Assembly (NCBI GenBank): GCA_037178975.1
Contig: JASJZH010000002.1
Location: 3,100,001-3,164,000, forward strand
Source of the DNA: Oscheius tipulae
Taxonomy: Eukaryota > Nematoda > Chromadorea > Rhabditida > Rhabditidae
DNA length: 64,000 nt
Direction of reading: 5' to 3'
Positions 11,047 through 22,800 of this stretch are shown piece by piece. The stretch's first letter is position 1; every line of letters begins with the position of its first letter. The notes beneath the pieces are model-generated. The model had not been told where the DNA came from. It did not search any database and was given only the letters and a program-made list of their open reading frames with translations. The position numbers and the translations under genes are program-made.

Positions 11047-11548
11047 CTGGAAGGGAATTTTAGTAGGTTTGACCAAAAATAAGCAAAGGCGATGCATAGT
11101 TTTTATCAAGAATTCAAGTTGGCGGGTGAGTAAGAGCCCTGTTCGCGGCGAGACCGGGGAGATGTGCGCAATCAAGAGGGAAAAAGAGGAAATGAGGGAC
11201 ATTCGGCTATAGTTCCTGAAGGATTTGGAAGGGACTGGACATCGATTAGATTTCCAAAGACAATAGGGTCTTTTCAACATTGTGTGACCTCAAGAGGAGA
11301 CCTTTTTCTCACGGCCTTAATTAGTCCCTATAAAAATTTTATTGCCCTTTGTTTTCATTCAGGAACCTGGCAGCTATGTCTTGCCTGTGATGTCAAAATG
11401 TCGGTCATGATTCTGTCAATCTACCATCTTGTCATGAACATCATTGGAGCGAATGAAGTTCATGACAAGAAAAATCTTCCACGTCGATTTTGAAATTCAG
11501 TAATGGGCTTTCCATCTTTGTGAATCTTGAAGCCTTTGATATGATCTA
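11047..11548. other. Upstream region of RNASEH2A, no gene seen
   Basis: Between RNASEH2A and the mariner insertion no exon can be supported. It presumably holds the RNASEH2A promoter, with the mariner landing about 500 bases upstream of the gene. Confidence 0.4.
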
Positions 11549-12787
11549 TTGGGTTGGCAGCTAAGTCTTTTCGCTTTTTCAAATGCAAAAATTGATTGTC
11601 TTCCAAACAACTTTTTCACTCGTTGTAATCACCATTATAATGTACCACGTCTGCCCATTTCACGGGTAGTTTACGGATGCCACGCTCGTAGAACACCTTG
11701 GGTTTCGACGCGAAGAAGTTTGTCAACGAGGTTTTGAGTGCGCCGTCGGAATCGAACTGTTGTCCTCCAATCTCGTTGTTGAGAATCCGGAACAGATAAT
11801 AGTCGCAAGAAGCAAGGTCAGAGCTATATGGAGGATGGGATAAAATCTCCCAACCCAGGTCGTGAATCTTGGAGCGAGTGAGTTTTGCAACATGGGGGCG
11901 CGCGTTGTCCATCTGCAGGATGACCTTCGACTTCAGCGGCCATTTCTGACAAAGTGCAACGGCAATCTTTTAAAGTTGCTGGCTGCTTATGGCGGCCGTA
12001 AGGGTAGTTCCAGCATCCAGCAATTCCCAGTGCACCACTCCTTCGATATCCCAGAAAACACAGCATAATCTTTTTTTGATAGGTGGCAGGTTTCACATCA
12101 GAACTTGGTGTCTGCCCTGGACCCACTCATTGACGCTTCCTTTGGAAGTTTACGTACGTTACCCACTTCTCATTCCTCGTCACCAGGCGTGGTAAAAAGG
12201 ATTTTCTCTAAAATCTGGACAGGAGAGAATGGGCGACGGACATGCGCTGCCACTTCTGGGCGTCACTGAGGTCATGCGGCAACCATGTGCCCAGTTTCTT
12301 CGTAAATGCCAAGTGCTTCAAATGATGTTCCACTGCAGCATGACTGACAGACAGTGCCTCTGCTAATTCACAAGTAGTCTGCCGATTGTTCTCGTTCACG
12401 AGCTGCAGTAGCTTCGATTCATCAAAAGTTGACCTTGGCTAATCTTCGACACTTTTGTCCCCAGACCGAAAGCGATAGAGCCACAACTGGCATACCCTCG
12501 TAGACGTCGTCCCTTGGCCATAAACATCGTTGATATCAGCCGCCGTTTGGGCTTCATTCGTGCCTTTGAGGAACTCATGTCGCAGATGGTCAGGTGGTAG
12601 GTCATCAATGGTCCAGATCAAAACGAACAGAGAACAGAGAATAAGAAGAAGGAAAGTGGTATCTTGCATGATGGTGGTAGAGGACTGAGTGAGCTACACG
12701 AGGTGCTATATCAATAGTTCAGACGTTATCGTACACAAGACAAAGGACATGTTTACAAAAAGCGAAAAGACTTATATGCCAACCCAA
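11549..12787 (-). mobile_element. Mariner-type DNA transposon, full length with terminal inverted repeats
   Basis: Inverted terminal repeats start TTGGGTTGGCA and continue TAAGTCTTTTCGCTTTTT on both ends. TA target duplications lie at 11547-11548 and 12788-12789. The transposase relic reads on the minus strand. At 1239 bases the element has the usual mariner size. Confidence 0.92.
11616..12669 (-). pseudogene. Inactive mariner transposase
   Basis: The N-terminal helix-turn-helix part (HEFLKGTNEAQTAADINDVY and YRFRSGDKSVED) and the central part (HAAVEHHLKHLAFTKKLGTW) are clear. The C-terminal part has the MDNARPH and PYSSDLASCDYYLF motifs, which carry the second and third catalytic acidic residues of the D,D34D triad. 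The gene is broken. A stop follows the first segment, and frame changes occur near 12100-12200 and 12000. The first catalytic motif, usually TGDEKW, reads TRNEKW, so the Asp is lost. The copy cannot encode an active enzyme, although its ends could still be mobilised in trans. Confidence 0.9.
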
Positions 12788-13421
12788 TATAACTGTACAA
12801 TACATAGAAAAAGTTCAATTGTGTAAGGGTCTACCCGAAAAATTAGTCAAAAGTCGCGGACTCCCTAGTTCACAGGGGAAAGAAAGTGGAGGGAGTTATA
12901 TCACTAATGTCAACCATCTCTATTTTGTTCTGTCAATCTGATATTCTCTTATACTGTACCTGTCAGTCTTCTGTACTGTCCCTAGCAGTCTGGAATGTTT
13001 GTTCAGTTTTTGTCCAACGGTGTTGCCTCTTTTCAAACAGCTGGTCCCTCAACCGGGTGTCGTTTAATATCAATAGACAGGTCACTTTTGGTTGGATACC
13101 TTGGACAGCTCCACAAAGATAGCCACAGAACTTCAAAGGCTTCGATCAGAAAATGTCCAGAGCTGAGTTTTCTCCTCCCAAAGATTCCCCCTCACTCGGC
13201 CGTTCCTGGCGATTTATCAAACGAGCAAAGGTTGGGGGCTGATGGGATCAAAGCCGAGGCAATTCTCCCGTGGCAATATTTCAAACTGGACATCATGGGA
13301 AACGAGGAAGCTTTATTCGAAACTGACTCTATGACACCCAATAAAAAAGAGGTGAGGTAGCATGACGAGGTAGAAACTATGAGCAACAATACGATTTCTA
13401 TTCTTTTTCAGAAAATAACTT
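12788..13421. other. Intergenic, no gene seen
   Basis: This lies downstream of the mariner insertion and of the convergent end of the repeat-exon gene. No splice-supported exon, RNA gene or repeat was identified. Confidence 0.4.
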
Positions 13422-13977
13422 CTAGATTTCGACGATGGCCCCGAAGCCGCGAGCCACGTAGCTCTTCTCCAAATCCGCTCGTTCCTTCTCCTTCGTGAAT
13501 TCTTCCACCCGGCTAAAGAAGTCCTTGAAATTGGCTTCGGGTCCCTGAACAGGATTTGTCGAAACTTTTCATATTCCCATACCATTCTGGTCCGATTGGA
13601 CAATTTCGGAGGAGGCGGTGGCACAGTGGTCGTCTTCCTGCGACGGAGTTTAGGTGCTTCCGGAGTTGTCGCCACGTAGTTCTTCTCCAAATCTTCTCCT
13701 TTCTTCTTCTCCTTCTTAAACTCATCCACCCGACCGAAGAAGTCCTTAAAGCTGGCTTCGGGTCCCTGAACAGTTTTTGAAAGTCGTTAGACAAAATCTA
13801 ACCTTTCTGGTCCGAATGGACATATTTGAAGCGGGAGGTGGCGAAGTGGTCGTCATCCTGGGTGCTTCCGGTGTTGTCTGGAAGAGTTGGAGAAATGAAG
13901 AGAGGCTGACTTACTGGGAAGGCGGGAAGGCAGACGAAGAGCAAAGTTAGGGTAAGGCAGGAGATCAGAACACGCAT
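13422..13977 (-). CDS. Secreted protein made of a duplicated exon module
   Basis: Four exons (13915-13977, 13803-13877, 13583-13765, 13422-13544) all join in phase 0 and give 147 residues. Exon 1 is a signal peptide (MRVLISCLTLTLLFVCLPAF). The mature part is an alternating repeat. A TTPEAP...TTT..PPP..SN..RTR linker occurs twice. A charged module GPEAxFKDFFxRVxEFxKEK..LEKxYVA also occurs twice. Exons 3 and 4 match at DNA level, so the module arose by exon duplication. There is no Cys outside the signal peptide. The charged modules look helical and the linkers look disordered and O-glycosylatable. No family is recognised. The acceptor lies 8 bases before the start codon. Confidence 0.75.
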
Positions 13978-14696
13978 GTTGTACCCTGAAACGTGAGGAT
14001 ATGGCCGAGAAGACAAGGAGTTCGGAGCAAGAGTGTTTTTCAACTTTTTTATAGACAGTAGTCAAGGCTCAGGTAAACTGTCTGACTCTCGACTCATACC
14101 CTTTTATACAGCGAGAGAGTCTATGTCGAGGATCAGGCAGTGGAGAAGAGAAACGAGATGGTCGGGAGGAATAAAATGAGAGTATCAGTCAGGCAGATGC
14201 AGCCTAATGGAAAGACGGGAACATGAAAGAGGTCGGAAAATGAATCATACTTTCGAGTCTCAGTCCATAAATAAGAGATAAGAGTCAAGGATTAGACATG
14301 GTTATGCAAGCTTATGAGTCGAGGTTCGGATAGCCCACTAACGAGAGAGAGAGAGTAAGAGACAAGGATTCCAATCGAAAAGATCTGCCCATTTTGCATA
14401 GGCGTTCGCTCACTCCCCTGCTCCGAAAAACTGATTTTAGGCAGCAAAGGGAAACTCCCCTCCCACGGAAGATTACGGCGACCGACTTCGATTCTCTGGG
14501 AAAGACAGAGTCGTTCTAGACTGTTATCTGAGAGAACTGCTTGACAGCTGTCCGTTCAGAAGATAAACAGACTACTCGGGGAGCGGATGTTTTCCCGGGA
14601 AAAGGTACTTTGGGAGCAAAACATGGGTTTTGCAGAGGGGTCGGGTGCAGACTTTGTGCATAAAATATTGCTTTATTAATATGTACACACTGTCAG
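13978..14696. other. Intergenic between same-strand genes
   Basis: It separates the chitinase 3' end from the start of the repeat-exon gene. It has purine-rich tracts (gagagagaga near 14345) but no supported exon or element. Confidence 0.4.
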
Positions 14697-17613
14697 TCAG
14701 ACACGATACTCATAACCGGGCTGTTTCTTAAAGTCGACACAGCCCAGGCATTCACAGTAGCTGCTCCCTCCACCACAGTATCCGGAAACACTGCAGCAGT
14801 GAGCAGCCTCCGACTCTCCGTCACATTTCGCGATCTTGCCGGACGGAAGTCTCGGGGCGTCCGGACCACATCGTCCCACATTGGCCGGGTTCTCGGCAAA
14901 CGTCCACCACTCAATCGGCTTCCATTTGAAGTCTCGCTGCTTGGCAAAGTCCACACAGCCTTGGCATTCACAATGTTCCTTAGAGTTGCCACAATAGCCT
15001 CCATTGCTACAGCAATGAGCCGTGGGATCGTCTGGATTGCAGGTAGGAGGCAGACCGTTTAGTGGAGGAACTCCTCTCCCACAACGACCTCGCTTCCCGT
15101 CACCGGCATCGGCGGTGTACCAGGTGATGGTTTCGGTCGTGGGACGGATTGGCTCCTTCAGAATGAGCATGGGATCCGTACCGTAGTCGACACACTCGGG
15201 ACAGGAACAGTAGTCGGCTCCGGTTCCACAGTATCCGAACTGAAAGAAAGTAGATGATCCGAGCGGAAAAAGTCACCTTTCCGCAACAGGCATGTCCCGG
15301 ATCGTCTGGATCGCAGACCGGATAGTATCCCTCATAGAGCGGAGCTGACCGACCGCACATTCCGGCTACTTCCTTAACTCTCAATCCCCTGCACTCAAGA
15401 GCTTTACCCACCTCCCCATCATCATAAGTCCACCATCTCTGCTCATTAATTGGCGAGCATTTGTAGGTCAACTGAGTGCTTTTGGTCAACGGGGCACACA
15501 CACCGCTCTTGGACACAGTTGAGAGCAGGGACAGCTGGTCATCGTCGAAGTCGATGGCCCAGATCATTGCTCCGCCGACGTTGTTCTCTATAATGTAATC
15601 CATCTTGTGTTTCAGGCTCTCAGCATCTTCGTAACCGACGAACGTCTTGTTTGCTGGAAGCCAGAGGAAGGGACACTTGGCTCCTTGATGGAACTTTCGC
15701 TGTGTGGTGTCAAAGCGAGTAGGGAGCTCTCTCCATTGGACGTCTCCTCCCGAAAAAAAAGATGAAAATGTCAAATCAACAATACTGGAATTATGCGAAA
15801 ATGGATGTGAACCACATCGAGACCGTACGGATGAGACCTCAGAGAACTGAGATCGTACGGGTGCGCTTCTAAGTGCAAGCGCTCGCTCTTTCATAGACTT
15901 TTTTAGGTGCAAAAAAGCTTTTTTTACAATTTGCGACGTTCTGCAAACATGTAGAGTTTGATCTGCTCTACAACATTGCAGAATATTGCAAGTTACAAAA
16001 GATTCGACCCTTGAAATGAGTGACCTAAAAAAACTTTTACCTCTGCGAGTAAACAGTATCATGCTATCGAAGATTTTTCCAACCTGCTCGGAAAGCTAGC
16101 AAACAGACCTCAAACTTGTTCATTTTGTCGCTAGCCACAGCCGTCCTCCACATATCATCTGCTGGATCGACAGCATCTCCTACATTGTGCCAATAGCGAC
16201 CATAGAAAGGCAGACCCATGTTCAGTTTTCCACTGGCCTTCAGCTGACAACTGTAGTATTTCAGAGTCGCGTGGACGTTCATACGGCCAGAGAATCTGAA
16301 AACTAAGACTCTTTTGTCAAGAAGAGTCGAACTTTTTGGGCATGGCAAAGTGGAGCGGAGCTGGTGGGCCGGTATAGGCCCCCCACTTGGATTGCCACGC
16401 TCCGAAGTAGTCTGAAAGAAGTCCATGTCATATTGACAGAACAATGAGTCGTACCGTACGACATGATATTGACAAAGTCGACGTATTTCACCATTTGGAT
16501 TAGATCGAAACCAGGCTTCAGGACCCAGTGTCCGGCTGCGCCGGCGAAAGATAGAAGGTACGGTTTGCCGGTCTGGTCTTCCTCCTCCCGAAGACGGTTT
16601 CGGAGCTCACGCATCAAGTGAACATAGTTCTTTCTGTCAGCGGGAGTTCCTTCTACAGCTCCTCCTGTCACCGGGTACTCCCAATCGATGTCAACTCCGT
16701 CAAAGTTGTACTCTTTGAGAGTTGTCATGATGTGGTTGATGAAGAGGGTTCTGTAACTTTTCAGTTGCGCTGCTGTCTATCGCATGCCATTTTGTTCCTG
16801 TCACTCTGCTCCTACTTTTTCATGGCAAGAAAATTGGGAACTTTCTCACTGCTAATCTGCATCCTTTGAATTCGTGTCAATCTGTCCCGATTATCTATTT
16901 CCGCGTCATGAACAGACATTAGTCCAAAAAGTAGTAACAAAAAGCTCTCAGTGGCTTCACTGCGACAAAACCAAAGTTTTAGAGCGCACCCAATGTCGAC
17001 TTACCACATAATTTAGGCAAGAACTGTTTCTGAACAACAACATCTGGACAATATAATTTGCTCGCTTTTGTTTCGTGCTCACGGACAGCCGCATGGTGTC
17101 TAATAGTAGTCACCTGTTTTTCTGTCCCGACCCATATCGTTCTTCAGAATCGACATCTCCAATCTCTTGACAATCACATCATGCCAGTTTTGGTTATTGG
17201 TCAGAGACAAAGAGTAATAGAAAAGCTCACTAACCTTCTCGGATGATCAGCAGCCAGTAGCTGAAAATATTGCGAGTTCTCCCAGCCTCCCATAGCGAAC
17301 ATAACTTTCAGATGTGGATTCCGCCTGGCCACTTCCATGATCGAGTTCAGCCTCTGAGTAGCAGCTTCTGACTCGAGATGAAGTTCTCCATTTGGCTTCA
17401 TTATAAAGAAGGCGAAAACCAAATGGGTGAGTTTTTTCGCCTAGACTTCGAGTGTAGAAGGGAAACGGAACTTCTTACCTGTTCATCAGTGAAAGGGATC
17501 TTTCCCCAGCTGGTAATGTAGCCAACTAAGCGACGACTACATGCGGATTCGATAGCTGCTGATTGGATGAGGGTACAGGCAGTGAGTACCAGTACAAGAG
17601 GGGCTAACCGCAT
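14697..17613 (-). CDS. GH18 chitinase with three C-terminal hevein-like chitin-binding modules
   Basis: Seven exons: 17479-17613, 17235-17440, 16455-16750, 16333-16411, 16109-16295, 15277-15746 and 14697-15239. They encode roughly 638 residues. There is a signal peptide ([19 protein letters not shown]). The GH18 barrel starts [12 protein letters not shown] and has the catalytic motif [11 protein letters not shown], in which the final acidic residue is the acid/base. Later blocks are [17 protein letters not shown] and [13 protein letters not shown]. Three Cys-rich modules follow, each of the form CGxxxP...C(D/N)PDDP..HCC...GYCG...C.C..CVDF, resembling type 1 (hevein) chitin-binding domains. 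The enzyme should be secreted and hydrolyse chitin. The join between 16109 and 15746 cannot be made in frame with GT-AG ends and needs one extra base. AATAAA follows on the minus strand at 14672-14677. Confidence 0.92.
15895..16038. repeat. Palindromic element copy 2 with longer terminal inverted repeats
   Basis: The core 15932-15993 carries the GCGACGTTCTGC...GCAGAATATTGC arms around a GATCTGCTCTAC centre. It is flanked by outer inverted repeats (acttttttaggt at 15895-15908 and acctaaaaaaactttt at 16023-16038). It lies inside the fifth intron of the chitinase gene, so it behaves like a small non-autonomous DNA element. Confidence 0.6.
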
Positions 17614-18260
17614 TAGATTGTTGTCCGACACTGGGTTCTCCCACCTCCTCGAGGCGTCAATTGGAGGCTGTTTACCCTCTTAATCTGCGCATACAGTAGC
17701 ACCATTTCGGGTCTGCACGATCTCGAGTTTTGCGCACAAGATAGGCAAGCACCGTCGACTTGAGGAACTTACAGTACTCACTTACAGAACAAGTATACTA
17801 CAGTTTTCAGTCATGAGATAGTGCATAGAACTATCTTCTGTGTAGACAGAACTGCCTTATGAATGAGCCTCTGACAATATGTAGGAAGGTGAAAGACAAT
17901 GTCTGAATGGGTTGGCACTGTTTGGGAAGCGTGACTGAACTGTGACTTATTGAGCCGGAACTCACAGACACCCTCAAAATCCTCTCAAATGCTCCCAGAC
18001 GTGGTTTTAGGCACAGGAACACAGAGTCTAGTCACACTCACGCTCCTGACGTAGAGTTGGTTTTCTTGCAATTTAAATTGGGTGACTCTCTACAGGAGTT
18101 GACGCAAGACTCAAAGTTTGAAACCTATGCACTGTCGTGCTTACAACAAACATGACTAAGATGAATTTATTGCTACCCGCATTGCAAATACACCTGATAG
18201 AGATGGCAAGTGTCAAGCTCTCTTATGTACAGTTATTACTTCCTCTCGAACTTCTCTCCT
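17614..18260. other. Upstream region of the chitinase gene
   Basis: No exon is supported. It should contain the chitinase promoter and the 3' UTR of the 175-residue gene, whose likely AATAAA on the minus strand is near 18158-18163. Confidence 0.4.
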
Positions 18261-19890
18261 TCATCCAGCCGGAGCATATCTCATGTAGGAGTCCCTCCTG
18301 AAAACATGACGGACTGGCTCGGGCTGCTCCAATCGGCAGAGGACGGTAAAGTTGTCCGTGAAGGCTATCAGAAGCTGTACGTAGGCTAGGAACTGAAATT
18401 TTGGATGTGTTTCAAATAAAGGAATGGTACCAAAGTGATGGCTTTCTCTCCGTCCAAGTCCTGAAGAGAGATCAAAGCTACTCGTAGAAGGGCAAGTTGC
18501 GTGGTTCCAAAGACGTTGAGGATTGTCTGAAAAGGAAAAGTTAAAAAAAATACAAGAACAGCCTGTTCCCCAAAACTTCTCCAGCCTTTGCCAACCAACT
18601 TTTCGATGATCATATTCTAAATCTTCAATAGTCACTACCACAATCCTCTCTTTGTCATCTGTCTTATGCGCACATCATTTGTAATGCTCCGGAAACCTGT
18701 AGGCACACCAGAAGCAAAACTCTGCCACTACCCAGTCAGTTTGTCCTTCTCAGACTGTTTTATTTTTGTCAAGCGGACTGCGAACGGTTGACTTACTCTG
18801 ACAGGATATGACTTGTCAGCTAAGTCCCAACCTAATATTCAGCCACATTGTAACAATTGACGCTTCAGTTACATCTGAGCAGTGTTCCTTTCTTATCAAT
18901 TGCTCACTGCAAAGTATATTCAAACAGAAATCAGTCTAACTGGTCTCGATTCTTGTCTTTCTGTCCTAATCCATTACGCTGCCTGGCAATGTTTGATCTG
19001 TGATTTGTACCTAGCCTCTCCCATCAGTACCAAATATTACTCATGTTTCAAAACGTTCAAACCTCCTACACTCCAAAGACTGAGAAATTTAGACCTCCAG
19101 AAAGCTTGAACCTTTTAATGCAAACCCTTTACCTCCGCACTCTTCTGGATTTTGGTGCGCCTGAACCCGCCACTTTCGGCGGCTGGTTTCTCGGAAATTT
19201 TCTATTGAAGCCATTAAGATCTGGATAGCATTTGAAAGCGCTGACTGAGTTATTTTCTACTATGTCGTCCGTTTTTCGCGATTTGGTTGGGCTAGGGCAG
19301 AACAAGTGCTCAATGTTGAGAAAAATCGGTTTTTGGAAGCTTTATAGTTCGGAGAGGGAAAATCTTTGGAAAATCGGATCTCAGCGAGTAAAGATTCTCA
19401 TCAAGAGCTACAAAACTGCGCTGTCACCTTTTTGGAAACCTCACAATTCTTGCTAAACCTCGATTTTAAGTGTACGACTTATTGCGATCAACTGCGCCTG
19501 GAAAATTTCGAACTGTGCCCACATATGTCTTTACGGCATCAAATCGGAAATGATTTCAGCTTTCTTTTGACCCCCCTATTAACCTTTATTACTCGAATGG
19601 TTAAAAAAAAATACGACCCCCGAGATGTTGCACGTGACAAAAATTATGACCACCAAAAAATCAAGACTCGCCTTCAACTTAAACTTCTTCCACATGTCTC
19701 TCAACGATGGGACATGATAGTTGGACGACGATCCGTAGTTGAAGGTCAGGGTGTAGAGAACAGAAGTCAGCAAGGCCATGGAGAAGGGACCATCGACCAG
19801 TACGTGGACAGTCATCGAGACGACACCAATTATCGAGGAGTAGTATCTCAAGGAGTCCAATAACGAGGCCTCATCCTTCTCCTCGGTCAT
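18261..19890 (-). CDS. Small multi-pass membrane protein, family unknown
   Basis: Four exons (19654-19890, 18554-18616, 18431-18526, 18261-18392) all join in phase 0 and give 175 residues. The start MTEEKDEASLLDSLRYY is cytoplasmic-looking. Hydrophobic stretches follow: SSIIGVVSMTVHVLVDG, SMALLTSVLYTLTF, TILNVFGTTQLALLRVALIS and ITLFLAYVQLLIAFTDNF, so about four membrane helices. The C-terminal tail ends FRRDSYMRYAPAG. The acceptor lies 3 bases before the start codon. The first intron is about 1 kb and unusually long here; it contains sequence of unknown origin. I do not recognise the family. The consistent phases and a good polyadenylation signal support a real gene, but linking exon 1 to the rest is inference. 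Confidence 0.6.
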
Positions 19891-22800
19891 TCTCTGAAAA
19901 GTGAAGATTAGTAGAGGGTGAGAACGAGTTTCATGTTATACTCTCTGTTGGGAGAAGCTGCCAACGAACAGGTCGTCTTACAGCAGAGAGAGAAAGAGAG
20001 AAAGACAACATTCAACGAAAACGGCGCTGCGACTGTGATTAAAGAGGAAATCGAGACTTTTGATCAAAGAAGAGAAGAATTCGGAAGTAGGCTACATATT
20101 GTGTCAGTGGAATACTGTCAAGAGAGCCGCTTGACCTCGTTTTTCTCACAGGGAGAGCGGACTGGCTGGCAGGCCATGAAGGAGCGCACAAACAATGAGA
20201 AAAAGATGATTCGAATGAAATCATGCGGGCATGGAGAAAACGATTTTGGCTTTAGGCGCTATTTCGTGATGGGGCAGGGCTTCTTTGCCGAAGTAATTCA
20301 TGATTAACTTGCGTCAGTTGCTATCAATGTTCACTTCAGTCTCGTGGAAACTTTTCAAAAGATCAAGGCACAGGCACTGAGGTGTAGTCTGTACAAGGAA
20401 TCGAAAGCGAAGATACTATAATGTGAACTCAAACTGAACCTCATTACCTTGTTTTTCCTGCCTGTTTATCAAACTTCAGACCCGTTCAGTCTATTTCTAT
20501 CAGTGACTATTTAAAGAAACTATGAACCCAAGAAAACCAAGAGTTTTTGAAGAATAGAACAGGAACTGAAGGGTGATGAAAAAATATCGAGGCAGAATGA
20601 AATAAACTCGCCACAGAGTCAGTGATCGAAACACGTTATTTAGGGTTCTCATCATTCAACCGTAAATCTCTATTGGAAAAGGTTCCACAGGAATATATTG
20701 TATCTAGGTGAAGTGTTAGAGGCAAGAATCTGTGGCAGGTACCAATTTTCATCCGAGATGGAACTTTTTCACGAAGAGACCCAACAGTAAACAGATTCAA
20801 ACATTGTGCAGTTTCTCGATTTTCATGGTTTACACATATCTTATCACTGTCTCCAGACTCTGAAGACCAGAGTTTTCATTGGAAGAACTGTTTGACTACC
20901 AGTCTAAAAGCCGGATTGAATAACAAAATAAGACGACGAGAAGCACGTAAATTCTCAAAAACTCAGTACAATCTATCCAGGCTATGCCTGGTCCTGAAAA
21001 AAAGAGAGAGAGGCCGAGTTGGAAAGGTAAATGGTCAGTTTACAGCTGAGCAAACAGTAGGACACCTCGAACGTGTAAGTCCTACGAACTGTGATACCCA
21101 CGTCAGTCTAACAACATGAGACTCTAAGAATAGAGGTGAGGAAGAGAGGAAAGTGACTCCTTAAAAACGGCTCGTGAAACTGGAAGGTCACAGTTCTCTT
21201 CGGACTCGAAAGATGTGGTGAAATCTTTGGTCACGGCAGCTGTCAGTCACTCTCCCAGAGATCCAATCTCCCTCTCTTATGACTGTAAGGTTATAAACAC
21301 AAAATACTTCACTTTTTTCCAAAAGAAAACACCTCGCTTGACCTCGAGAAATCTGTCATTTCAAAAAGGCGGAGTAAACAAAGAAAGGTGTGGGTCTCAC
21401 ACCTTTTTTTTTAGGAGAAACCAGAACCATTGCGCAAGACCGAGATCGAGCGTGGAGATAAAGAAACGATGGCAAGGTGACAGAGTCTGAAGGAGAGAAC
21501 AGCAACAAAGGGAGTACCCTGATTGTACCGGGAGAAAGAGAGGGACAGACTAGTTCCTAACCTTCCGTCAGGCATAATCGTCCCCGGGCTTTGCATAAAC
21601 AGGTGTATGAGCACGAGACCATGGAAAACTCTCAGTTTTACGAGCTGTGTCTACTGTAGGATTAATAATTTAGAGTTGTATGAACTGTTTACGATTGTGC
21701 CATCTCTCTACTATTAAAACGCAATGGTGTCCATCCGTCTGTCTATCCGCGACCACGAAGCAAAAGCGTGCAAGATATTCTGTTCAGAAGTTGTGTCGTT
21801 CCTTAACCGTGCTAATATTGAGTGGCAGAGACGGCTGGTTTCCAACTTAACTATTTGACTGTCCTCTGCTTCGACATGTCGAACAATATCTCGGATCAAC
21901 TTTGACATTCTACCTTTACAATTGGCAAGGGACGTCTGGGTGCGACCCAAGTCTTCAACCTTTTTTGTCAAACGTTATCCAGGATAAAAGTTGACAAATC
22001 AAGTTATCTGAAGTCAGTTCAAATAGAAAAAATACGAAGCGACCCAGTGCTCTCTTCGCATCTTGAACTGTTTGACTATTTTCTAACTCAACTTGCCAAA
22101 TCCTGACAAGGTTAATACTCGACAGAAAAGGCTACAAGAACTTTGTCAAGTGTTATACAGGATAATTCTTTAAATGTGTCAGACACAGACGTTTTTTGCC
22201 AGTTATAAAGGTAGGAACTATGCTAACCCTTCGTATCCTACCCTTACAAAGAGCAAATGATGTCTGTCTGAAACACATGTCAACTATTTTACTCTTAACA
22301 GATTTTCTTTTCTGCCAAGTGTTATCCTAGATTAGAATTGACAGGTTGAGTCAAAAGGGACTCAAACAGTTAAAATTGCAAAAAAAAAAAAAAAGCACCA
22401 GGTAGCTCCGCCAACGACAAGAGCGACTGATATGTTACAAACATAGGTTCTCGCCTTGCAAAGGAAGAATAATAACTTTAGAGACCTTCCAATTACTTAG
22501 AAAATCAGCTTCTGATCTGACATCAATGGAGTTTGTAACCAGTAAACAGCCGATGGCTTTGTTCCGGACAGAAAAAAAAGGGATCTGACGCCTAAATCTA
22601 ACAGAAATAAAAGGATCATGTGTAAAACCATGAAAACCGAGAAACTGCACAATGTTTGGATCTGTTTACTGCCGGGTCTCTGCTGTACGACCAGCCAAAT
22701 TAGGCGCAATGATACAAAGGCGGATGATCTGATATGATACATATGATATTCATATACGGGAACATTATCTGAAGAAAACTTTAAGCCGGGTGACCATGAA

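Noticed and set aside
12995-13360. Plus-strand open frame of 121 codons
   Set aside because: Low-complexity, no recognisable motif, no matching neighbouring exons.
15747-16062. Long open extension of the chitinase frame into the intron
   Set aside because: It contains the palindromic element and is not similar to GH18 sequence; openness is probably coincidental.
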